Assembly: GCA_020639255.1 (NCBI GenBank)
Contig: JACKGZ010000008.1
Coordinates: 62,001 to 126,000, forward strand
Direction of reading: 5' to 3'
From: Phycisphaera sp.
GTDB taxonomy: Bacteria > Planctomycetota > Phycisphaerae > Phycisphaerales > UBA1924
Length of the DNA: 64,000 nucleotides
In this document: one piece after another, positions 17,986 to 26,043 of the stretch
Layout of the letters: the number at the start of each line of letters is the position of its first letter
Position numbering within the stretch: the stretch's first letter is position 1
Notes under the pieces: model-generated
Database searches by the model: none
What the model was told of the DNA's origin: nothing
The model's input: the letters and a program-made list of their open reading frames with translations, nothing else
Position numbers and translations under genes: made by a program

Positions 17986-20900
17986 ATGACACGGATCGAG
18001 CAACAAACGACACCAAGGCGACCATTCGATTGGGCTTGGCCGCTGATCGCGGCCTTCTTGCTCTTCGGGCTGGGGGCTGTAGCAGCAACTCTCCGCCTGC
18101 TCGTGATGCCGATCCTGAACGCTGAAACGGTGACCCTCCCGATCGATCACGAGGTTCTGTTCTTCCTATGCCTTGCTCCGTTCGCGGGTTCGGCGGTATT
18201 CACGGCGCTGTTTGTACAAACATATGGCGTGCATACAGACAATACCGCTCGGCTCGCATCAGGTATGGATATCAATTCTGTTCTCAAGAGCGATGCGTGC
18301 AACACATTCACCAGTGACCTCGAAACGGCTTGCCTGAAGATCCTCGACGAGAACTGCATCGTGCTTGCGATGAACCAGGCATGCGTCGATTTCATGGAGG
18401 CAGAATCGGCTGATCCGTTTCTCGGAAAATTCGCCCCAGACTTTCTCAGGCCGAACGATCGGAAGCGATACATCGAAGCCATCCGAGAGGCCGTCGAGGG
18501 CGAGATCTCGGAGGTTGAGTTTGAACTCATCGGTGCTCACGGCGCACGGAGGTGGCTCTCTCAGCGTGCGAAGCGGATCGACATTCCCGGCTCGGATCCT
18601 TCGGTGCGCAAGGTGCTCTGCCTGACGCGCGAGGTCACCCAGAGCAAGCTGATCAAGGATCGCCTTGACATGGCGATCGATATCACCCACCAGGGCCTGT
18701 GGGACGAGTGGATCCAGACCGGCGAAATCTACTACAACGACAACTGGTTCACGATGCTCGGCTACGAACCCGACGCGATGTCCCACTCGACGAGCACCTG
18801 GCACGAGCTTGTGCATCCCGAAGATCTGCAGGTTGCACAGGCCGAGTTCAAGCGGCACCTCGCGGGCGAAGTCGCGACGTACCGGGCCGAATACCGGATG
18901 AAGGCCCGTGACGGCAACTGGCGATGGATCCAGGATGTCGGCAGGGTCATCGAACGCAGCGAAAGCGGCGTCGCGCTTCGAGCCATCGGTGTCCACATCG
19001 ATATCGATCAGTCCAAACGCCTCGAACAAGCACTTAGCTCGATCGTTTCGTTCCGGCAGATTGAATCCAGCGAGTCGATGCTCCAGCACATGTGCCGCGT
19101 TCTAACCGAAGCCTTGAACGTCGACATCGCGTGCATCGCCAAACTTGACGAGCACGGAGCACCGCGAGCGAAAGTGGTCGCGGGGTGGTCCCCTCAAGGC
19201 GCTATGAGCGACTTTGCTTACAATCTCGCCGGCACTCCCTGTGAAGTGACCTACGAGAACAGCTATTGCCACTTTGCGTCCCGAGTGCAGCATGAGTTCC
19301 CCTCAGACCACTTCCTCAGCGAGGTCGACGCATCGAGCTACACGGGCCTGGTGCTCCGAAACAGCGCGGATGAACCGATAGGCTTGCTTGTGCTTCTCGA
19401 TTCATCGATCCGGACGGATTCGTTCGAGGCCGAGTCGATGCTCAAGTTGTTTGGTGCTCGCGCAGCTTCCGAACTCGAGCGACACCAGATCGAGTCGGAG
19501 CTCCATCGCACACGCGAAAGGCTGTTGTCATACGCCGACCGTCTTGAAACCGCGACAACAGGCGCCGGACTCGGCGTATTCGAGTTTCAGTTTGATACGG
19601 GTGATATGATCTGGGACGAGACGATGCACGATCTCTACGGCACGTCCGAGATCGAGATTCTCCCGAGTGCGGAGCTCTGGGAATCACGGCTGCATCCCGA
19701 TGATCTCCGCAAAATGCAGAGCATTCGGCGCCAGATCGAGGGCGGGCTCGATCATGTGGAAACCACATTCCGGATATTGCCCGGTGGCAACACAATCCGG
19801 CATATCAGCGTTGCCGCGACTGTGACCCGCCTACCCGATGGCACTCCGAAGTCACTCACCGGCGTGAACTGGGATGTGTCCGACCTGGTCATCGCCAATC
19901 AGAACCTCATGCATGCCAAGGAGATCGCCGAGAGCGCCAACACCGCCAAGAGCGAGTTCCTTGCCAACATGAGCCACGAGATCCGCACGCCGCTCACGGC
20001 GATCATGGGCTACACCGACCTGCTCGCCAACGACGATGGCATTACGCACGACTCCGAACAACTCAAGAATTCCGTGACGGCGATCCAGAACAACGCGGAG
20101 CACTTGCTCGTCATTCTCAACGACATTCTGGATCTGACCAAGATCGATGCTGGCATGATGCAGATCGAATCGGTCGAACTCTGCCCGGGCACGCTCGTCC
20201 GCGAGGCGGTTTCAATGCTCTCCGCGCGAGCCGTCGCCAAGGGCATCGAGCTCGGCGTCAATTTCCAAACCGAGCTGCCCACCTCGGTCAATTCAGACCC
20301 GACGCGGATCCGGCAGATTCTCCTGAACCTGATCGGGAACGCCGTGAAATTCACGGAACAGGGCAAGGTCACCGTCGATGTGTCTTACCAATCGCTCCCG
20401 GACACAACGGGCAGGCTGGTGATCGCTGTGCGCGATACCGGCATCGGTATCGCCGCGCAAGACGTCGAGATTCTCAAGAACTTTGACCCGTTTACACAGG
20501 CCGACGGCTCGATGACCCGTCGATTCGGCGGCACCGGGCTTGGCCTGCGACTGACGAATGCCTTCGCCAAGCGACTCGGTGGCAACCTTGTCATCGACTC
20601 CGTCTTTGGCGTCGGCAGTACGTTTACGGTGACGATCGAAGTCGTTCAGAACCCAGACAGTTCGATGTGCCGCCCAGACCCTCTCCCGACAAACAGCCCG
20701 CTTCCGCGGAAGTCTTCGGCCATCAGGCGTGACGGTCTCGTGGGGCGGCGCATCCTGCTGGTGGAAGACGGACCGGACAATCAGCGGCTGCTCTCGTACA
20801 TGCTCGGCAAAGCTGGCGCCGATGTGAGTATCGCCTGCAACGGGCGTGAGGCCGTCGAGATTGTTCAGCAGCTTGAGCCGGCGGACAAAAATCGGTACGA

Positions 20901-21144
20901 CCTCGTGCTGATGGACATGCAGATGCCCGAGATCGACGGCTACTCCGCGACTGCGATGCTCCGCGAACTCGGCTACTTCGGGCCGATCGTCGCGCTGACC
21001 GCCCACGCGATGGAAGGCGACCGCCAGCGGTGTCTGAACGCCGGCTGCCAGGACTACCTCACCAAGCCTGTCTCGTCGCGCGTGCTCATCGAATCGTGCC
21101 AGAAGTGGATGGATTGGGAGTGGACGCACACGACAGCCGCATGA
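17986..21144 (+). CDS. Hybrid sensor histidine kinase with PAS/GAF sensors and receiver domain
   Basis: 1052 residues. Two membrane helices (about 15-42 and 55-80) anchor it. PAS domains follow at about 110-225 and 235-345 (the second with ALGY-like TMLGYEPDAM and a PAC end RAIGVHIDI), then a GAF-like domain at about 365-510 and a third PAS at about 530-640. The phosphorylation box NMSHEIRTPLTAIMGY places the acceptor at His664. The ATPase domain has NLIGNAVKFT, DTGIGI and GGTGLGL. The receiver domain (about 920-1040) has LMDMQMPEIDG with Asp977 as acceptor and the conserved Lys in DYLTKPVS. It therefore transfers phosphate internally, and a separate Hpt or regulator must lie elsewhere. The signal is unknown. 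Confidence 0.95.
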   Translation: MTRIEQQTTPRRPFDWAWPLIAAFLLFGLGAVAATLRLLVMPILNAETVTLPIDHEVLFFLCLAPFAGSAVFTALFVQTYGVHTDNTARLASGMDINSVLKSDACNTFTSDLETACLKILDENCIVLAMNQACVDFMEAESADPFLGKFAPDFLRPNDRKRYIEAIREAVEGEISEVEFELIGAHGARRWLSQRAKRIDIPGSDPSVRKVLCLTREVTQSKLIKDRLDMAIDITHQGLWDEWIQTGEIYYNDNWFTMLGYEPDAMSHSTSTWHELVHPEDLQVAQAEFKRHLAGEVATYRAEYRMKARDGNWRWIQDVGRVIERSESGVALRAIGVHIDIDQSKRLEQALSSIVSFRQIESSESMLQHMCRVLTEALNVDIACIAKLDEHGAPRAKVVAGWSPQGAMSDFAYNLAGTPCEVTYENSYCHFASRVQHEFPSDHFLSEVDASSYTGLVLRNSADEPIGLLVLLDSSIRTDSFEAESMLKLFGARAASELERHQIESELHRTRERLLSYADRLETATTGAGLGVFEFQFDTGDMIWDETMHDLYGTSEIEILPSAELWESRLHPDDLRKMQSIRRQIEGGLDHVETTFRILPGGNTIRHISVAATVTRLPDGTPKSLTGVNWDVSDLVIANQNLMHAKEIAESANTAKSEFLANMSHEIRTPLTAIMGYTDLLANDDGITHDSEQLKNSVTAIQNNAEHLLVILNDILDLTKIDAGMMQIESVELCPGTLVREAVSMLSARAVAKGIELGVNFQTELPTSVNSDPTRIRQILLNLIGNAVKFTEQGKVTVDVSYQSLPDTTGRLVIAVRDTGIGIAAQDVEILKNFDPFTQADGSMTRRFGGTGLGLRLTNAFAKRLGGNLVIDSVFGVGSTFTVTIEVVQNPDSSMCRPDPLPTNSPLPRKSSAIRRDGLVGRRILLVEDGPDNQRLLSYMLGKAGADVSIACNGREAVEIVQQLEPADKNRYDLVLMDMQMPEIDGYSATAMLRELGYFGPIVALTAHAMEGDRQRCLNAGCQDYLTKPVSSRVLIESCQKWMDWEWTHTTAA

Positions 21145-21177
21145 GACGGACGGTGCCCTCGGCGACTACCCTAAGCC

Positions 21178-21702
21178 ATGAGCCAAGCCCCCCAAGAGAA
21201 GCCACTGGTCGGCATCGTCATGGGCTCGACCTCCGACTGGCCCACGATGAAACTCGCGGCCGACGCGCTTGAATCGCTCGGCGTCGCGCACGAGTCGCTC
21301 GTCGTCTCGGCGCACCGGACACCCGATCGGCTTGTTGAGTACGCCAAGTCCGCCGCGGACCGCGGGCTGCGGATCATCATCGCCGGCGCGGGTGGGGCGG
21401 CGCATCTGCCGGGGATGGTCGCCTCGATGACGCACCTGCCGGTGCTCGGCGTGCCCGTGCAGTCGCGGGCACTCAGCGGGCTCGACTCGCTGCTCTCGAT
21501 CGTGCAGATGCCCGGGGGCGTGCCCGTGGGGACGCTCGCCATCGGCGAAGCCGGCGCGAAGAACGCCGGGCTCCTGGCCGCACAGATGCTCGCCACGACA
21601 GACAGTTCGCTCGCCGAACGCGTCAAAGCATTCCGCCAGAAGCAGACGGAGAGTGTCCCGACCGATCCCACCGCCGGTTCGCAACTCGGGAGCAGCCAGT
21701 GA
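21178..21702 (+). CDS. purE: N5-carboxyaminoimidazole ribonucleotide mutase
   Basis: 174 residues. Class I PurE signatures are all present: GIVMGSTSDWPTM binds the nucleotide phosphate, SAHRTPDRLVEYA contains the catalytic His, and GAGGAAHLPGMVAS forms the active-site loop. It converts N5-CAIR to CAIR in purine biosynthesis and normally acts as an octamer. The stop overlaps the GTG start of purK by four bases, so the two are co-translated. Confidence 0.97.
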   Translation: MSQAPQEKPLVGIVMGSTSDWPTMKLAADALESLGVAHESLVVSAHRTPDRLVEYAKSAADRGLRIIIAGAGGAAHLPGMVASMTHLPVLGVPVQSRALSGLDSLLSIVQMPGGVPVGTLAIGEAGAKNAGLLAAQMLATTDSSLAERVKAFRQKQTESVPTDPTAGSQLGSSQ

Positions 21703-22811
21703 GCGACGGTCCCGTGCTCGGGGTCCTGGGCGGGGGTCAGCTTGCGCAGATGATGGCTCGTGCAGCCAAGCCTCTGGGCATCTCGTGCATCGCGATCGAC
21801 CCGAACCCGGACGCCTGCGCCGCCAGCGACGCGGAACTCTGGGTCAGCGCGTACGACAACCGTGAAACACTCCTGAAGCTCGCAGAGCGGGCCGATGTTG
21901 TGACGTTCGAGTTCGAGAACGTACCGACATCGAGCCTCGAACTCCTTGAGGGAAGGGTGCGGATCGATCCAAACGCCGAGGCGCTGCGTGTGTCGTCGGA
22001 CCGCATCGCCGAGAAGCGATACTTTGAATCCACGGGCGTTCCGATCGGGCCTTATCGCGAGGTGTCGAACGCGGCAGAGCTGGACGTCGCGGTACGTGAG
22101 TTTGGGCTGCCGGCGGTCGTGAAATCGTGCTCGGGCGGGTACGACGGCAAGGGCCAGCGCGTGCTCCGCACCAACGTCGATGCCACCGAAGCACGCGCGT
22201 GGATCGGTGAGACGCGCTGCATCTACGAATCGTTTGTCGCCTTCGACCGCGAGCTGTCGATCATCGCGTGCCGATCGAGAGAGGGCGAGTTCGTCGCCTT
22301 CCCGCTCGCCGAGAACACGCACGAGCAGGGCATGCTGGTGCGGAGCGTCGCGCCGGCGAACGTCACCGACGAGACCGAAACCCAGGCCAGGCGGGCCGCC
22401 CGCAAGATCGCCGAGCGACTCGACTACGTGGGTGTCTTCGCGATCGAGTTCTTCGACGTGGGCGGCAGACTGCTGGCCAACGAAATGGCGCCTCGCGTGC
22501 ACAACACCGGACACTGGACGATCGAAGGGGCGCGGACGTCGCAGTTCGAGAACCACGTCCGCGCGGTCATGGGTCTGCCGCTGGGATCGGCCGAGGCGAC
22601 TGGGCACTCGGTGATGCTGAACATCATCGGGAAACGCCCGGCGCCCGATGCCCTTGCCGGGGTGACCGGCGCCCACATCCACGACTACGCCAAGGCCGAG
22701 CGCAAGGGGCGGAAGATCGGGCACATCACGCTGACCGGCCCGGACGCGACTATCTGCCGCGAACAGGCCGAGATCGTCAACGGCAGGCTCGGGAACCTGA
22801 TGCCCGGCTAG
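21699..22811 (+). CDS. purK: N5-carboxyaminoimidazole ribonucleotide synthase
   Basis: 370 residues, normal for PurK. It is an ATP-grasp ligase that makes N5-CAIR from AIR, bicarbonate and ATP, the substrate of PurE. Visible motifs are LGVLGGGQLAQMMARAA at the N-terminus, PAVVKSCSGGYDGKGQ at the ATP site, and NEMAPRVHNTGHWTIEGARTSQFENHVRA at the metal/AIR site. The start is a GTG inside the purE stop (GTGA). Confidence 0.97.
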   Translation: MSDGPVLGVLGGGQLAQMMARAAKPLGISCIAIDPNPDACAASDAELWVSAYDNRETLLKLAERADVVTFEFENVPTSSLELLEGRVRIDPNAEALRVSSDRIAEKRYFESTGVPIGPYREVSNAAELDVAVREFGLPAVVKSCSGGYDGKGQRVLRTNVDATEARAWIGETRCIYESFVAFDRELSIIACRSREGEFVAFPLAENTHEQGMLVRSVAPANVTDETETQARRAARKIAERLDYVGVFAIEFFDVGGRLLANEMAPRVHNTGHWTIEGARTSQFENHVRAVMGLPLGSAEATGHSVMLNIIGKRPAPDALAGVTGAHIHDYAKAERKGRKIGHITLTGPDATICREQAEIVNGRLGNLMPG

Positions 22812-22836
22812 CCCGGCGGGCATATCATGGACGCAC

Positions 22837-22909
22837 GCCACCTTAGCTCAGTTGGTAGAGCAGCGGTTTTGTAAACCGCAGGTCGTCGGTTCGAGTCCGA
22901 CAGGTGGCT
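22837..22909 (+). tRNA. trnT: tRNA-Thr (anticodon TGT)
   Basis: A full cloverleaf of 73 bases. Acceptor GCCACCT pairs with AGGTGGC. The D-loop is TAGCTCAGTTGGTAGAGC. The anticodon stem GCGGT/ACCGC carries the loop TTTGTAA with TGT at 22870-22872. The T-arm is GTCGG TTCGAGT CCGAC. The discriminator base is T and CCA is not encoded. It reads ACA and, by wobble, other Thr codons. Confidence 0.97.
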
Positions 22910-22938
22910 CTTACTTCTCCCCTTCGATCGCCCCACCA

Positions 22939-24948
22939 CTATTCCAGCTTGGCCTTGCCGACGAGCTTGGCGTGCGCGCCGTGGCCCGACTCGTCGATCA
23001 CCCACGGACCCATGCGCCGGTCCATGTCGAGCAGCAGCACCGTTGCGTCGTCGGCTTCCCAGGCTTCAGCCGGCTTGAACTGCTCGCCCGTGTAGCGCGT
23101 CGTGCTCGACAGGCGGACCGCCTCGATCGTGCCGGCGAACTGGCTTGTGGGGTTGCCTGACCCATCGACGTCGGCGCCGATCATCAGAGGCAGAGTGTTG
23201 GTCTTGCGTTCGCCTTTCTTGTCGACGCTGGCCACGAGCTTGCCGTCGAGATAGAGCCTGGCCTGCGTGCCGTCGTAGACGCCCGCGAGGTGGTAGCGCA
23301 CGCCCGGCTGAAGGGCGGCTGTGTCGAAGTCGGCGTCGGCGTATGCGCCGCCCACGTGGACCGAGAAGCCGGGCTTGCCGTCGGAAACAAATAACCCGTA
23401 CTCGCTGCCCTCGGTCTTGGTGACCAGGCCCCGCCTGCCTTCGTAGTCGTCGCCCGTGAACCAGCACTCGAGCGTGAGCGGGCCGTCGGGCAGCTTGAGC
23501 CAGTCGCTCTGCACAACGCCCGCAGACTCGCCATCGAGCACGAGCGCCAGTTCTTCGGTCGCAGGCGAGAGCGAGTCGACGTCGAGATTGACTGAGACTT
23601 GCTTCTCGATGGTGGGCATCGCGTAGCGATGCCCCGGCAGCAGCATCTCCGCGTCAACGAAAACCGCGATGTCGCGGTACGCCTCGTCGAGCCCGCCTGC
23701 GTGAGCGAGCTGGAAGCTCGCGTGGAGTTCTTCGCCCGGTTCGAGCGAGCCGTGGAGATGCTCGGGCCACGCTCTCCACCGTGAGTCACGCGATTCGGGC
23801 ATGAGCGTGTAATCGACTGCATACTCTGTCGGGTTGCGGAACGTCAGGTTCACCTCGCCCTCGCTGATGCCCGAGGAATTGATCAGGAGCGAAGGCGAGA
23901 GCGTAACTCCCTCCTGAGCCAGACGCACGGCCTGATCCGCAACATCGCCCGTCAGCTCGCGGACATCGATCACCTGCCCCACCGGCACGGCGGCGTGCGC
24001 GATCTGGTTCGGGCGGACGGTGACGATGTTGTAATGGTGGAGCCAGCCCGCGTCGGGGACAACCTTGTTCTGATGACCGCCAACGGTCGCGAGCGTCACG
24101 TAGTCGATGCCGTCGCGCGGGTCGTATCGCATGCGATGGATGTGCCCGGCGAACACCGCCGAGACGTTGCCTGCTTCGACGAGCATCTTGTGGACGATCT
24201 CCCACGAATCGCCGTAGTTGCCGCCAAGCCATCGCGGATGGTGCAGGAAGAGGAAGACATGCTCGGCGTCCTTGCCCTCTTCGAGCATCTGCCCCAACCA
24301 AGCGAGCTGCTCGGGACTCATCTCCTGGCACTCGGGCTTGCTGATGCTCCGCTCGTGCGTGACGGGGTTGCCTTCGTCGGTGTAGAGCACAATGAAGAAG
24401 CAGTTCTTGTGCTCGAACGCGTACCACAGCGGGCCGAAGTGCATCTCGTAATCGAGCTCGTGCTCGTCGTTCGTCCGTCCTTCGCCGCGGTAGTACACGT
24501 CGTGATTGCCCGCGACGGGGAACCACGGGCAGATGAGCGCGTTCATCACGTCCTTGAACTCGCGCATCTGCGACATCCACTCGTCGGTCGCGTTGTAGCC
24601 GTTGATCAAGTCGCCGACCGTCATCACGAAGTCGGGCTCGAGCAGGTTCGTGTCGCGGACCGCGTCCTTCAGGATGTTGATGCCCGCGTCAGGCCCGCCC
24701 GTGCGGTCGCCGTAGACCACGAACGAGAATGCGTCCGATTCACCCGGCAACGGCAGGACGATGTCGGACGATCGGTTCGTGAAGAACCGGCTCTGATCAT
24801 CGGAAATCGGGTGATCTGGATTGTGCGGATGCAGGTGGCGAGTGTGCGCTGGTGCTGTGTCCTCGTTCTGGACTTCCTGTGCAGCGGTGCTCGTGATCGA
24901 GAATGCCAGAATCAGCGCGGCCAGCGGAACAACACGTCGTGCATGCAT
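22939..24948 (-). CDS. Secreted calcineurin-like metallophosphatase with LamG domain
   Basis: 669 residues. The ATG at 24948 has AGGGGA six bases upstream and opens a signal peptide (MHARRVVPLAALILAFSITSTAAQ). Metal-binding motifs of the calcineurin-like fold occur in order: VVYGDRTGG, MTVGDLINGY, PVAGNHDVYYRGEG, LFLHHPRW and AGHIHRMRYD, filling about residues 55-320. The C-terminal ~200 residues are a concanavalin/LamG-type sandwich (LTLECWFTGDDYEGRRGLVTK, YHLAGVYDGTQARLYLDGKLVASVD). Likely an exported phosphoesterase whose LamG part binds glycans or the cell surface. Substrate unknown. Confidence 0.9.
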   Translation of the reverse strand: MHARRVVPLAALILAFSITSTAAQEVQNEDTAPAHTRHLHPHNPDHPISDDQSRFFTNRSSDIVLPLPGESDAFSFVVYGDRTGGPDAGINILKDAVRDTNLLEPDFVMTVGDLINGYNATDEWMSQMREFKDVMNALICPWFPVAGNHDVYYRGEGRTNDEHELDYEMHFGPLWYAFEHKNCFFIVLYTDEGNPVTHERSISKPECQEMSPEQLAWLGQMLEEGKDAEHVFLFLHHPRWLGGNYGDSWEIVHKMLVEAGNVSAVFAGHIHRMRYDPRDGIDYVTLATVGGHQNKVVPDAGWLHHYNIVTVRPNQIAHAAVPVGQVIDVRELTGDVADQAVRLAQEGVTLSPSLLINSSGISEGEVNLTFRNPTEYAVDYTLMPESRDSRWRAWPEHLHGSLEPGEELHASFQLAHAGGLDEAYRDIAVFVDAEMLLPGHRYAMPTIEKQVSVNLDVDSLSPATEELALVLDGESAGVVQSDWLKLPDGPLTLECWFTGDDYEGRRGLVTKTEGSEYGLFVSDGKPGFSVHVGGAYADADFDTAALQPGVRYHLAGVYDGTQARLYLDGKLVASVDKKGERKTNTLPLMIGADVDGSGNPTSQFAGTIEAVRLSSTTRYTGEQFKPAEAWEADDATVLLLDMDRRMGPWVIDESGHGAHAKLVGKAKLE

Positions 24949-25042
24949 TGCGGATCCCCTGTACAAGTCGCTTGGCAGGCAGGGCAATGTACACGAAGGG
25001 AATCACGCCTGCACAGGCCAGGCCGCGAAAGCATGTGCAGAT

Positions 25043-25870
25043 TCAGTCAACAGCCGAAGCATCGGACGGATCAACATTCGACGGGGCAGAAAGCAGCTTT
25101 ACCGACTCGCGCGAGATGATGACGATGCCCATGACCACAAGGAATACTGCGAATATCCGTCGAAGCGTGGCTTGGCTGATCCGCCCGCCCAGGGCCTTGC
25201 CCACGAATGTGCCGCCCGCGCCCACCGCGATGAACATCCCGATGATGCCCCAATCCACGTGCAACCCCTCGGCCGAGAGACCGATGGTGTAGCGTGTAAA
25301 CGCGACGGCTGAGTTGGCGGCGATCACGAGAAGACTCGTGGCCACTGCACGGTGGATCGGGAGCTTGCCGAGCAGCACGAGCGCCGGCACGATCAGAAAC
25401 CCCCCACCCACACCCACGATGCCCGTCATCACCCCAACAATCAGGCCCTGGATGCCAACCAGCACCGGCGAGGGTCGCCCTTCAGCTGTGTCTGGGGCGC
25501 CGGTGTCGGATCCACGCTTGGATTTGCGGAACATGAACGTCGCCGCACCAAGCATGACGATCGCGAAGAGGATCAGCTGAACGGTGTTGTCCATCCAGGC
25601 ACCGACAATCGCGCCAAGAAAGGCACCCGCCATCCCGGGCAGACCGAAGATCAACGCGGTGCGCCACTCAACCAGGTGTTTGCGGGCATGCGGTATGACT
25701 CCGAACGCGGCGATACCCCCGACGATGGCCAGTGACTCGGCGATGGCGATATCGCCCTCTCGGCCGAGGAGATAGACCAAGAGCGGGAGCGTGAGAATCG
25801 AGCCGCCCGAGCCCATCAGGCCCAGTGTGATTCCGATGACGAGTGCGCCGATGAGGCTCAGGATCAGCAT
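25043..25870 (-). CDS. TauE/SafE family sulfite/anion permease
   Basis: 275 residues with about 8 membrane helices. Family features are GITLGLMGSGGSILTLPLLVYLLG near the N-terminus and the repeat GIVGVGGGFLIVPALVLLGKLPIHRAVATSLLVIAANS in the second half. Members export sulfite or organosulfur anions or take up sulfonates. I chose the ATG at 25870 because the membrane helix begins there; its AAGGAG is 13 bases away, which is long. The frame continues upstream to 25930 without a better signal. Confidence 0.88.
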   Translation of the reverse strand: MLILSLIGALVIGITLGLMGSGGSILTLPLLVYLLGREGDIAIAESLAIVGGIAAFGVIPHARKHLVEWRTALIFGLPGMAGAFLGAIVGAWMDNTVQLILFAIVMLGAATFMFRKSKRGSDTGAPDTAEGRPSPVLVGIQGLIVGVMTGIVGVGGGFLIVPALVLLGKLPIHRAVATSLLVIAANSAVAFTRYTIGLSAEGLHVDWGIIGMFIAVGAGGTFVGKALGGRISQATLRRIFAVFLVVMGIVIISRESVKLLSAPSNVDPSDASAVD

Positions 25871-25957
25871 GGGCTCGCTCTTGCTCCTTGGATGCTCGCC
25901 ACAGTGTGGCCGATGACCCATTGTTGGCATCAGGCCGGAGTTATGTTCCCATGCTCT

Positions 25958-25991
25958 AAAAAAGACGTCACCCGCTGGGGAGCGGGTGACG
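25958..25991 (-). terminator. Intrinsic terminator of the PstS-like dockerin gene
   Basis: On the minus strand an 11-pair stem (CGTCACCCGCT/AGCGGGTGACG, loop of four) spans 25991-25966 and is followed two bases later by six T residues (25963-25958). It ends the transcript of the gene at 26044-28842. Confidence 0.9.
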
Positions 25992-26043
25992 CCGGGGACT
26001 GGGAGGAATCAGAGAATTCCTGCCCGGGTTTTCAGTGGATCAC

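Noticed and set aside
22798..22827. Imperfect hairpin at the purK stop as terminator
   Set aside because: The stem needs a two-base bulge and no T-run follows. The tRNA-Thr gene starts within ten bases, so I do not call a terminator.
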